DNA of 5,978 bases, taken from contig CAKUMR010000077.1 of assembly GCA_934667865.1 (NCBI GenBank), forward strand, positions 1 to 5,978, written 5' to 3'. A model generated the notes under the pieces. That model had not been told where the DNA came from. It searched no databases and worked only from the letters and a program-made list of their open reading frames with translations. Positions 1-5,750 of this stretch are shown here, piece after piece. The position numbers and the translations under genes were made by a program. How positions within the stretch are numbered: the stretch's first letter is position 1; each line of letters begins with the position of its first letter. This DNA comes from an uncultured Oscillospiraceae bacterium (lineage in GTDB: Bacteria; Bacillota_A; Clostridia; Oscillospirales; Oscillospiraceae).

Positions 1-452
1 TAGCTGACGTTTTCGGGGATTTCCCACAGTGCCTGCGGGTGGATGCGCAGGATCTCACCAGGGATTTTGCAGTATTTGGTAAAGCCGCCGCTGTAGCCGT
101 AGCCAAGGCCGAGGTTTACGTGCTCGGAGCAGAGTAGATAATCGCCTCGCATACAGGCGTGGCATTTACCGCAGACGTGTGCAGTATTGTCCGATACAAC
201 ACGCTGGCCAACCTTCCATGCCGTTACATTTTTACCGACTTCGACAATTTCACCGGAGAATTCATGGCCGCGGACATGATTGAATTCTGTACGGCCATTT
301 TCAACACCCCAGTGCAGCATATCTGCGCCACAGATCGCCGCGGCTTTTACTTCAATAATCACATCATCGTCGCCGCAGACGGGCTCTGGAATATCAATAA
401 AATGATAAGTACCTTTGATTTGCGGAGCGCCGTATTTGACAATTGCTTTCAT
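1..452 (-). CDS. Zinc-dependent alcohol/polyol dehydrogenase, MDR family (N-terminal part, gene cut by window edge)
   Basis: Read on the minus strand, an open frame of 150 complete codons starts at ATG 452-450 and continues past base 1, so only the GroES-like catalytic domain is present; family members are usually about 340-350 residues. It begins MKAIVKYG. The catalytic-zinc motifs are visible: Cys41 (ICGAD) and His63-Glu64 (GHEFSG). The structural-zinc lobe has four cysteines at 94, 97, 100 and 108 with the canonical spacing. These place it with medium-chain NAD(P)-dependent dehydrogenases such as sorbitol, threonine or galactitol-phosphate dehydrogenase, cytoplasmic oxidoreductases of a secondary alcohol. 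The exact substrate cannot be read because the Rossmann domain lies outside the window. A GGAGG ribosome binding site (complement of 463-467) lies 10 bases before the start. The gene is transcribed away from the ABC transporter operon and shares its divergent intergenic region, so co-regulation is possible but not shown. Confidence 0.93.
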   Translation of the reverse strand, partial: MKAIVKYGAPQIKGTYHFIDIPEPVCGDDDVIIEVKAAAICGADMLHWGVENGRTEFNHVRGHEFSGEIVEVGKNVTAWKVGQRVVSDNTAHVCGKCHACMRGDYLLCSEHVNLGLGYGYSGGFTKYCKIPGEILRIHPQALWEIPENVS

Positions 453-480
453 GAATATATAACCTCCAAAATCAAATTGC

Positions 481-496
481 GGAAGGTGGTTCTTCC
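481..496 (-). promoter_or_regulatory. Short hairpin at the 5' end of the dehydrogenase leader
   Basis: Bases 481-485 (GGAAG) and 492-496 (CTTCC) form a 5-bp stem with a 6-base loop. If the predicted minus-strand promoter starts transcription near base 496, this hairpin would be at the very 5' end of the mRNA, where such stems often protect transcripts from decay. The stem is short and could be chance. Confidence 0.3.
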
Positions 497-502
497 ACGG
501 AA

Positions 503-531
503 ATCGTAGCACACTTTATTTTTGAAGTCAA
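503..531 (-). promoter_or_regulatory. Predicted sigma-A promoter of the dehydrogenase gene (extended -10)
   Basis: On the minus strand the -35 element is TTGACT (526-531) and, after exactly 17 bases, the -10 element is TACGAT (503-508), matching TATAAT at four of six positions. A TGC directly before the -10 supplies an extended -10 TGn motif. Transcription would begin near 496, giving a leader of about 44 bases before the ATG at 452. Consensus quality and spacing are good, but start-site data are absent. Confidence 0.6.
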
Positions 532-580
532 CATATTTTTTCTGTGATTCAAAAATAATTTCAAAGGTTTAGGCAAGAGA

Positions 581-686
581 TATTATCATATTCCACAAAA
601 ATGAAATGTCAAAATTGGCGAATTTCCTGAATATTTCTCGTTCAATATCTTTTGAATTTATTGAAATATGAGAATATTATCACATT
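581..686. repeat. Direct repeat pair TATTATCAYATT (581-592 and 675-686)
   Basis: TATTATCATATT at 581-592 and TATTATCACATT at 675-686 differ at one base, and each is preceded by GAGA (with one extra A in the second copy). The copies are 94 bases apart, close to nine helical turns, so they would face the same side of the DNA. Possibly two half-sites for a regulator between the divergent promoters; in AT-rich DNA chance similarity remains plausible. Confidence 0.4.
630..678. repeat. Imperfect inverted repeat between the divergent promoters
   Basis: The inner arms TTCAATA (641-647) and TATTGAA (659-665) are perfect complements around an 11-base loop. The outer arms AATATTTCTC (630-639) and GAGAATATT (670-678) pair with a single-base bulge, with 1 and 4 unpaired bases between inner and outer arms. 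It has no T-run on either side, so it is more likely a protein-binding palindrome than a terminator. Its right arm overlaps the second copy of the TATTATCA repeat. Confidence 0.4.
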
Positions 687-790
687 TACAGACAAAAATC
701 GTTGAATTATTTCTGCAATTCTGTTTTGTTGAAAACAAAGATTATGTATTCCTCGTTTTGCCAAATAATGTCTGAAACAAATATTTTTTA

Positions 791-819
791 TTGACAACAA
801 AGAAAAAGTGTAGTAATCT
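791..819 (+). promoter_or_regulatory. Predicted sigma-A promoter of the transporter operon
   Basis: A perfect -35 hexamer TTGACA (791-796) is followed after 17 bases by TAATCT (814-819), a weaker -10 matching TATAAT at the conserved first, second and last positions. Transcription would start near 826, leaving a leader of about 100 bases before the ATG at 929. A perfect -35 with an imperfect -10 is typical of a regulated promoter. A second, weaker candidate is TTGCCA (758-763) with TATTTT (782-787) at an 18-base spacing. Confidence 0.6.
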
Positions 820-855
820 AGAGTCAGGCTTTGGATGCGCAAGCAAAAAATGTTT

Positions 856-882
856 GAAAACAACAAAATATTCTTTGTTTTC
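856..882 (+). promoter_or_regulatory. Leader stem-loop upstream of the binding-protein gene
   Basis: GAAAACAA (856-863) and TTGTTTTC (875-882) form a perfect 8-bp AT-rich stem with an 11-base loop inside the predicted 5' leader. It lacks a following T-run, so it is not an intrinsic terminator, and it does not reach the ribosome binding site at 915-921. The same bases are part of the repeated boxes, so it may instead be a DNA operator palindrome. Confidence 0.35.
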
Positions 883-928
883 CACCAACGGCCGGTATTT
901 TCATCAATAATTTGAGAGGAGCCCAACA

Positions 929-2266
929 ATGAAACACTGCTACAGAATTCTCGCACTTATTCTGGCGCTCGTTTTTGTGCTCGCAGCTCTGGCTGGCTGC
1001 GCAGGCAACGGCAACGAGGACCCCAGCACAAGCGACAAGCCTTCCGACAGCACTCCGGCAGATCCCTCTGGCAGCGTGGATGTTGACACCATCCAGTTTG
1101 CCGCACTGTATCCCCTGACCGGCGCAAGCGCCACCACAGGCAACAACATGGCAAACGGTATCCGCCTCGCAGTAGACATTATTAATGATGAGTACGACAT
1201 CGACCTGCCCGGCGCAAAGACCTCTGGTATCACCAGCATGGGCGGCGCAAAGCTGGAAGTTGTTTTCGGCGATACGCAGGCTGACCCCCAGAAGGGTATG
1301 TCCGCAGCAGAGCAGGTCCTGACGGACAACGAAAACGCTGTTGCAGTTATCGGCTGCCTGAACTCCGCTGTTGCCGCAACGATCGGCACCGTTACCGAGC
1401 GCCTGGGCAAGATCTTCATCAGCCCCGACTGCGTCAACCCCGGCCTGTGCGAGAACGGCTGGAAGTACTTCTTCCGCGCAACGCCCGACTCCAACATGTT
1501 TATCAAGAACGAGGTCGACTTCCTCAGCGATATGAACTCCGTGAAGAACGCCGGCATCAAGACGGTCGCCCTGTTCTATGACAACTCTCTCAACGGCAGT
1601 GACTTCCGCGACCTGATCAAGCCCATTCTGGAAGACCGCGGCTTTGAAGTGACGGAAGAGGTTTGCTTCGCAGCGAACTCCCCCGAGCTCACCTCCGAGG
1701 TTCAGAAGCTGAAGAAGGCGGATGCGGACGTGGTTATCTCCGCTGCCTACCTCAGCGACATGATTCTCTTCACCAAGACCTGCAAGGAGCAGGATTACGC
1801 CCCCAAAATGCTTCTGGTTGACGGCGGCATCGGTCAGGCGGAATATGCCGAGACCCTTGGTGAGGCCAGCGATTACGGCATCAACCGCGCCGGCTTCATG
1901 ACCGACCTTGCAGAAACCAAGCCCGCAATGAAGGCTGTCGACGAGCTCTACTATGAGCGTCATGGTATCCACATGGACGACGACTCCGCACGTGCATTCA
2001 TGGGCGTTATCATTCTGGCGGATGCGCTTGAGCGCGCCGGCAGCACCGACACCGAAACCCTGCGCAATGCACTTGCTGCTACTGACCTCACCGGTGACGA
2101 CTGCATCCTGGCATGGGACGGCGTTGCATTTGACGAAAAGGGTCAGAACACCCGCGGCCGCGGCATGATGGGTCAGCTCTTCGACGGCACCCCCAAGACC
2201 GTATGGCCCTTCGATATTGCCTCCGAAGAAGTCGTTTATCCGCAGCCCGCATGGAATGCCCGCTAA
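929..2266 (+). CDS. ABC transporter substrate-binding lipoprotein, LivJ/LivK-like (Peripla_BP_6 family)
   Basis: This 445-residue protein captures substrate outside the membrane and delivers it to the LivHM permease encoded downstream. Residues 1-24 form a lipoprotein signal: a hydrophobic core then lipobox L21-A22-G23-C24, with Cys24 the lipid-modified residue. Residues 25-53 are a polar Ser/Pro/Asp linker. The binding-protein fold then follows: YPLTG at 61-65, NGIRLAVDIIN at 76-86, DTQADP at 115-120, AVIG with Ser146 at 139-146, KIFISP at 161-166, and FYDNSLNGSDF at 216-226. The C-terminus has the WPFD...YPQPAW pattern seen in many family members. ATG 929 is chosen because AGAGGAG (915-921) lies 7 bases upstream. 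Family membership is clear, but the ligand is not: this family binds amino acids, amides, urea and aromatic or aliphatic acids. The neighbouring isomerase-like gene hints at an organic acid (inference). Confidence 0.93.
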   Translation: MKHCYRILALILALVFVLAALAGCAGNGNEDPSTSDKPSDSTPADPSGSVDVDTIQFAALYPLTGASATTGNNMANGIRLAVDIINDEYDIDLPGAKTSGITSMGGAKLEVVFGDTQADPQKGMSAAEQVLTDNENAVAVIGCLNSAVAATIGTVTERLGKIFISPDCVNPGLCENGWKYFFRATPDSNMFIKNEVDFLSDMNSVKNAGIKTVALFYDNSLNGSDFRDLIKPILEDRGFEVTEEVCFAANSPELTSEVQKLKKADADVVISAAYLSDMILFTKTCKEQDYAPKMLLVDGGIGQAEYAETLGEASDYGINRAGFMTDLAETKPAMKAVDELYYERHGIHMDDDSARAFMGVIILADALERAGSTDTETLRNALAATDLTGDDCILAWDGVAFDEKGQNTRGRGMMGQLFDGTPKTVWPFDIASEEVVYPQPAWNAR

Positions 2267-2308
2267 GCACTTTCTACTGAACATTCTCTTTCCAACCTAA
2301 GCAATAAA

Positions 2309-2344
2309 TTCTGCAAGAGGAAAGGCAGCTTTCCTCTTGCAGAA
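2309..2344 (+). promoter_or_regulatory. Perfect 16-bp intercistronic stem-loop after the binding-protein gene
   Basis: Bases 2309-2324 and 2329-2344 are exact reverse complements around the 4-base loop GCAG. The stem lies 43 bases after the binding-protein stop codon and 35 bases before the next start. No T-run follows on the plus strand (the next bases are AATGTAAT), so complete intrinsic termination is unlikely. The minus-strand side continues TTTATT, only a weak U-tract, and there is no minus-strand gene to end here. The likely role is 3'-end protection or partial termination, raising binding-protein over permease synthesis, as is known for other binding-protein operons such as malE-malF. 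Confidence 0.7.
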
Positions 2345-2379
2345 AATGTAATATGGCAACTTTTCATAAATGAGGAAGA

Positions 2380-3108
2380 ATGAAGATGCGTAAAACACGA
2401 ATTGCCCTGATCGTCCCCTCCTCCAATACCACCATGGAGGCGGATTTTGTCCCGCGTATCCCGCACGAGAAAGCCTCCTTCCATGTTGCACGGATGTACA
2501 CCGGCGAACCGGCCACCAAAGCAACAGAGGAGCACATGATCACCGTCGGTCTGCCCAGAGCTCTGGAGAATATCGCGACTGCCGAGGTCGACCTTGTTAT
2601 GTTCGGCTGTACCTCTGCCGGTACGATCCACGGCGCAGGGACGGAGCGCGAACTGGAAGAACTGATTCAGAAAACAACGCATGCAAAAAGCGTCACGGTC
2701 ACCCGAGCGCTGAATACCGCGCTGCGTGAGCACAACGCGAAAAGAATTATCGTATTTTCCCCCTATGGCCCTGAGCTGAACAAGTCCGTTACGGACTTTA
2801 TGGAAAGCGCGGGCTTCGACGTGATCTATACCAAGGGCATGGCCGTCATGCAGAATCAGTGGATCGCTGCGGTCGAACCGGAGGAAATCGTGAAATTCGC
2901 TATGGATGCACTCCAAGAGGCGGATCTCCTGGTTGATGACGGCGACGGCACCTATCATCTGAAGGACGGCGACGCCATCGTGTTTTCCTGCACGAATCTT
3001 CGCGCATGGGAGTGTCTTGAGCAGATGCAGCGCACGATCAAGACCTATTTTACCAGCAGCAACAAGGCGCTGTTTGATCTGGCCATGAAAACGGCCGGTC
3101 TGCTTTGA
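2380..3108 (+). CDS. Maleate cis-trans isomerase-like enzyme, Asp/Glu racemase / arylmalonate decarboxylase superfamily
   Basis: This 242-residue cytoplasmic protein has the superfamily pattern PSSNTTME at 13-20, GCTSAG at 76-81 and SCTN at 203-206. Both active-site cysteines, Cys77 and Cys204, are present together with Asn16, Tyr129 (SPYGPELN) and Asn159. From memory, maleate isomerases use Asn, Cys, Tyr, Asn and Cys in this order, with the Tyr and second Asn also 30 residues apart. Having both cysteines favours an isomerase or racemase over arylmalonate decarboxylase, which keeps only the second. Maleate to fumarate isomerisation is the best-supported guess; racemisation of an amino acid or hydantoin is an alternative. 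About 14 extra residues (near 185-199, rich in Asp and Gly) lie before the second cysteine. The start is uncertain: GAGG at 2372-2375 is 4 bases from ATG 2380 and 10 from ATG 2386. It sits inside the transporter operon, between binding protein and permeases. Confidence 0.82.
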   Translation: MKMRKTRIALIVPSSNTTMEADFVPRIPHEKASFHVARMYTGEPATKATEEHMITVGLPRALENIATAEVDLVMFGCTSAGTIHGAGTERELEELIQKTTHAKSVTVTRALNTALREHNAKRIIVFSPYGPELNKSVTDFMESAGFDVIYTKGMAVMQNQWIAAVEPEEIVKFAMDALQEADLLVDDGDGTYHLKDGDAIVFSCTNLRAWECLEQMQRTIKTYFTSSNKALFDLAMKTAGLL

Positions 3109-3123
3109 TTCGCATTTATAAAT

Positions 3124-3129
3124 GAGGTG
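3124..3129 (+). promoter_or_regulatory. Ribosome binding site that decides the LivH start
   Basis: GAGGTG at 3124-3129 lies 6 bases before ATG 3136. An in-frame GTG at 3127-3129 is part of this Shine-Dalgarno sequence and so cannot be the real start. The 10-mer ATAAATGAGG at 3118-3127 recurs exactly at 2366-2375, before the preceding gene. Confidence 0.7.
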
Positions 3130-3135
3130 CATGGA

Positions 3136-4008
3136 ATGGATTTACTTCAGGTAGTATTCTCTGGCCTCTCAACCGGCGGTATTTATGCGCTGGTTGCGGT
3201 AGGTCAGGCGTTGATCTGGGGCCTTATGGGTCTGGTCAACTTCGCTCATGGCGATATGCTCATGGTCGGTATGTATGTTGCGTACGGCCTGTGGGCATTT
3301 GCGGGAATTGACCCGCTGGTTTCTGCGCCCGTTGCCGGCATTGTGATGTTCGGTCTCGGCGTACTTGTCTATTATCTTATTACCAGCAAGGTACTCAAGG
3401 CTGCGCGCTATGCGCAGATCTTTGCGACCTTTGGCCTTGCGATTCTCCTGCGTTCACTGGCGCAGTTCATCTTTACTCCGAACTACAAAATGATCACCAC
3501 CAAGCTGCTTGACGGCGCGGTGCAGATTGGAGCGATTTCCATCGGCAAGGCGCAGCTTGTTGCGGGTGCCGTTGCACTGATTCTTTCGCTGGCGCTCTAT
3601 TTCCTGATGAGCAAGACCGACCTCGGCCGTGCAATGCGCGCGACTTCCGAGGACAAGGACATCGCCTCTGTGATGGGTATCAATTCCAACCGGATGTTTG
3701 CGCTTGCGTGGGGCATTGCCGGTGCCTGCGTTGGTATTGCCGGCGCGCTGATGTCCAACTACTATTACATCTATCCGGATGTTGGCGTTACCTTCAGCAC
3801 CCTCTCCTCCGCAATCGTCTGCCTCGGCGGACTGGGCAACATCCCCGGCGCCGTCGGCGCCGCAATGGTGCTGGGCGTTCTGCAGACGACCGCATCCTAC
3901 TACGTCAACTCCCAGTATAAGCTGGCGATCGTTTACGTGTTCTACATTCTCATTGTAGCGATTCGCCCGCTGCTCTCCAGAAGAAAGGGGAGAAGATTAA
4001 AGGCATGA
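3136..4008 (+). CDS. livH: Branched-chain amino acid-type ABC transporter permease LivH
   Basis: One of two membrane permeases forming the translocation path of the importer. Counting from ATG 3136 it has 290 residues, the usual LivH length, and begins MDLLQVVFSGLSTGGIYAL as LivH proteins do. About eight hydrophobic segments are visible, near 9-30, 41-57, 62-83, 93-113, 139-158, 187-209, 222-250 and 262-279. Family motifs are NFAHGDMLMVG (35-45), the cytoplasmic ATPase-coupling loop GRAMRATSEDKDIASVMGIN (164-183) and GGLGNIPGAVGA (231-242). The start follows a GAGGTG ribosome binding site; an upstream in-frame GTG would add three residues but lies inside that site. It begins 27 bases after the isomerase-like gene and overlaps livM by four bases (ATGA), indicating translational coupling. 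The gene symbol reflects family, not proven substrate. Confidence 0.93.
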   Translation: MDLLQVVFSGLSTGGIYALVAVGQALIWGLMGLVNFAHGDMLMVGMYVAYGLWAFAGIDPLVSAPVAGIVMFGLGVLVYYLITSKVLKAARYAQIFATFGLAILLRSLAQFIFTPNYKMITTKLLDGAVQIGAISIGKAQLVAGAVALILSLALYFLMSKTDLGRAMRATSEDKDIASVMGINSNRMFALAWGIAGACVGIAGALMSNYYYIYPDVGVTFSTLSSAIVCLGGLGNIPGAVGAAMVLGVLQTTASYYVNSQYKLAIVYVFYILIVAIRPLLSRRKGRRLKA

Positions 4009-5027
4009 AAAACCTGAGAACAATGAAGAAAAAAGGGCCTATCGGCGTTGGGCTGTTTATTATCGTTGCCGCTGCCGCACCCTTTGTACTCGGCACTACC
4101 TTTGCAAAGGATACCCTCTTTATGGTACTGCTGTATGCGACCTGCGGTGTCGCATGGAATATGCTTTCGGGCTATGCGGGCCAGACCTCCCTGGGTCATA
4201 GCCTGTTCTTCGGTATTGGTGCTTACACCAGCACGATGCTGACGGTAAAGCTCGGAATTTCCCCGTGGATCGGTATGCTTGCAGGTATGGTGCTCTGCTG
4301 CGCCATTACCTGGCTTCTCGGACGCTTTTTGTTCCTGCTTTCCGGCTTCTATTTTTCCATTGCAACCTCTGCGCTGGCGGAAGTCGTTCTGATCTTCTTC
4401 AAGAGCTGGAACTTCGTCGGCGATACCCGCGGCCTGTATCTGGATCCTCCGGGCGCAAAGGGCGACCTGTGGATGATCAACTTCGCCAACAAGGAGCCGT
4501 ACTGTCTTGTTATCCTTGCACTTCTTCTGTGTACAATGCTGGCAAGCTATCTGATGTCCAAAAGCCGCGCCGGTTACTATTTCCGTGCGATTCGCGACAA
4601 CACGGAAGCCGCCGTCAGCCTTGGCGTCAACATCAACAAATATAAGACCATCGCTTATATGTTCTCCGGCGCTTTCTGCGCCATGGCAGGAACGGTTTAC
4701 GCCTGCTATCTGCGTTACATCGACCCGGACAGCGTGATGAAATCCGCCATATCCGTACAGATCTGTCTGATTTCCGTCCTTGGCGGTATCGGCACCCTTT
4801 GGGGCCCGGTGCTTGGTTCGACGCTGCTGATCTATGTTTCGGAATATGTCCGTCTGCATCTGGGCGGCTCCGGCACGGCGGTTGACCAGATCATCTATGC
4901 ACTGATCATTATCATCTTCGCTGTTTTGCAGCCGAACGGTATTCTCGGCCTTGTCAGCAGCCTCAAGAGCAAGCACAAGAAGAGAAAAGAACACAAGCAG
5001 CTCGCGCAAAAGGAAGGAGGGGCCTAA
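4005..5027 (+). CDS. livM: Branched-chain amino acid-type ABC transporter permease LivM
   Basis: The second permease, partner of LivH, 340 residues. Hydrophobic segments are visible near 12-33, 38-54, 66-83, 87-104, 106-132, 165-184, 215-236, 248-280 and 293-309. LivM signatures are SGYAGQTSLGHSLFFGIGAY (55-74), the coupling loop FRAIRDNTEAAVSLGVN (193-209), SVLGGIGTLWGPVLG (257-271) and PNGILGL (310-316). The C-terminus is a short, very basic cytoplasmic tail (about 319-337, many Lys). ATG 4005 overlaps the LivH stop in an ATGA junction; the purine-rich GGGGAG stretch upstream is rather distant, so re-initiation after livH is likely. An alternative ATG at 4023 would drop six residues. The stop codon directly abuts the livG start, and the livG ribosome binding site lies within the last codons. 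Confidence 0.93.
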   Translation: MKNLRTMKKKGPIGVGLFIIVAAAAPFVLGTTFAKDTLFMVLLYATCGVAWNMLSGYAGQTSLGHSLFFGIGAYTSTMLTVKLGISPWIGMLAGMVLCCAITWLLGRFLFLLSGFYFSIATSALAEVVLIFFKSWNFVGDTRGLYLDPPGAKGDLWMINFANKEPYCLVILALLLCTMLASYLMSKSRAGYYFRAIRDNTEAAVSLGVNINKYKTIAYMFSGAFCAMAGTVYACYLRYIDPDSVMKSAISVQICLISVLGGIGTLWGPVLGSTLLIYVSEYVRLHLGGSGTAVDQIIYALIIIIFAVLQPNGILGLVSSLKSKHKKRKEHKQLAQKEGGA

Positions 5028-5750
5028 ATGGCGATTCTGGAAGGCAAGCACATTACCAAGCGTTTCGGCGGCCTTGTCGCTAACAAGGATGTTTCCTTCT
5101 CCTGCGAGGAAGGACAGATCGTCGGTCTGATCGGCCCGAACGGCGCAGGCAAAACCACGCTGTTCAACTGCCTCACCGGCACCTATGCCGCAGACGAAGG
5201 CAGCGTAACCTTCTGCGGAAAGGACATCAACGGAATGACGCCCCAGCAGATTCTCAAAGAAGGAATCGCGCGTACATTCCAGATCACAAAGACGTTCAGT
5301 ACCATGACGGTGCTGGAGAACGTCATGGTGGGCGCATTTTTCCATCACTCCAATGTCAATAAGGCACGGGAAGCCGCGATGGAGATTCTGGAGTTTACCA
5401 AGTTGGCAGACAAGGCCAACCTGCGCGGCTCCGATCTGACGGTAGCGGACCGTAAGCGCGTGGAAATTGCCCGTGCACTTGCAACCAATCCCAAAATGCT
5501 GATGCTTGACGAAGCGATGGCCGGTCTGAACCAGACAGAGGTGCAGCAGGCAGTCGAAATGGTGCGTCAGATCCGCGACCGCGGCATCTCCATCATGATC
5601 GTTGAGCACATCATGGAGGTTGTTCTTCCCCTGTCCGACTGGATCCTCGTGATGGATCAGGGGCAGCTGATTATGGAAGGAACGAGAGATCAGGTCGTCA
5701 ACGACGAGCGCGTGATTTCCGCTTATCTGGGGGTGAACAAGGGTGCTTAA
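5028..5750 (+). CDS. livG: Branched-chain amino acid-type ABC transporter ATPase LivG
   Basis: Cytoplasmic ATPase subunit, 240 residues, that with LivF powers import through LivHM. Motifs in order: Walker A GPNGAGKTT (36-44), Q-loop Gln85 (RTFQITKTF), Walker B LMLDE (158-162) with catalytic Glu162, and switch His194 (VEHIM). The ABC signature is degenerate: LTVADRKRVEIARAL (137-151) stands where LSGGQ is typical, and DEA replaces DEP after Walker B. Similar LT-ADRKR-type signatures are, to my recollection, common in one LivG subgroup, so this is a lineage feature rather than damage. The C-terminal VISAYLG (229-235) is typical of LivG. ATG 5028 directly follows the livM stop, and GGAGG (5016-5020) lies 7 bases upstream, an excellent match. 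Its end overlaps livF by 8 bases. Confidence 0.95.
   Translation: MAILEGKHITKRFGGLVANKDVSFSCEEGQIVGLIGPNGAGKTTLFNCLTGTYAADEGSVTFCGKDINGMTPQQILKEGIARTFQITKTFSTMTVLENVMVGAFFHHSNVNKAREAAMEILEFTKLADKANLRGSDLTVADRKRVEIARALATNPKMLMLDEAMAGLNQTEVQQAVEMVRQIRDRGISIMIVEHIMEVVLPLSDWILVMDQGQLIMEGTRDQVVNDERVISAYLGVNKGA

Larger units (their letters stand above)
729..884. repeat. Four related 12-base boxes, consensus TTGAAAACAAAG, around the operon promoter
   Basis: Copies are TTGAAAACAAAG (729-740), TTGACAACAAAG (791-802, 11 of 12 matching, covering the -35 element) and TTGAAAACAACA (854-865, 10 of 12). An inverted copy at 873-884 reads TGGAAAACAAAG on the minus strand (11 of 12). The three direct copies start 62 and 63 bases apart, about six helical turns each. 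The first also sits in a small palindrome, TGTTTT-GTTG-AAAACA at 722-737. The arrangement resembles operators of a DNA-looping or multi-site regulator; no regulator gene is in the window. Confidence 0.45.
453..928. other. AT-rich divergent intergenic region
   Basis: These 476 bases separate the dehydrogenase from the transporter operon and contain no convincing gene on either strand. Composition shifts sharply to AT-rich compared with both flanking coding regions. It holds a minus-strand promoter near 503-531, a plus-strand promoter near 791-819, an imperfect inverted repeat at 630-678, a 12-base direct repeat at 581 and 675, and a set of related boxes at 729, 791, 854 and 873. The plus-strand leader from about 826 to 928 would be roughly 100 bases, long enough for some post-transcriptional control, but I recognise no known riboswitch in it. 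Confidence 0.85.

Noticed and set aside
159..509. Plus-strand open frame of 116 codons across the dehydrogenase and its upstream region
   Set aside because: The minus-strand reading has the zinc-binding motifs, start codon and ribosome binding site; the plus-strand reading has none of these.
642..956. Minus-strand open frame of 104 codons in the AT-rich spacer
   Set aside because: It covers the promoter and leader of the transporter operon, its product is low-complexity and resembles no known protein, and it reaches into the start of the lipoprotein gene.
824..2284. Open frame of 486 codons on the minus strand opposite the binding-protein gene
   Set aside because: It is antisense to a well-supported lipoprotein gene, has no recognisable motif, and arises from the GC-rich third positions of the sense gene.
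2349..2354. TAATAT as a -10 element of an internal promoter before the isomerase-like gene
   Set aside because: No acceptable -35 hexamer occurs at 16-18 bases upstream, where the hairpin stem lies.
2263..3132. Open frame of 289 codons on the minus strand opposite the isomerase-like gene
   Set aside because: It is antisense to an enzyme with an intact active-site pattern and shows no family signature of its own.
3846..3862. GGCGCC repeated twice within livH, able to form a small stem
   Set aside because: It encodes the conserved GAVGA segment of LivH and is explained by Gly/Ala codons.
3942..5609. Very long open frame (555 codons) on the minus strand opposite livM and livG
   Set aside because: It lies wholly antisense to two genes with clear family motifs; its translation is rich in His, Cys and Gln without recognisable domains, as expected from codon bias in the real genes.
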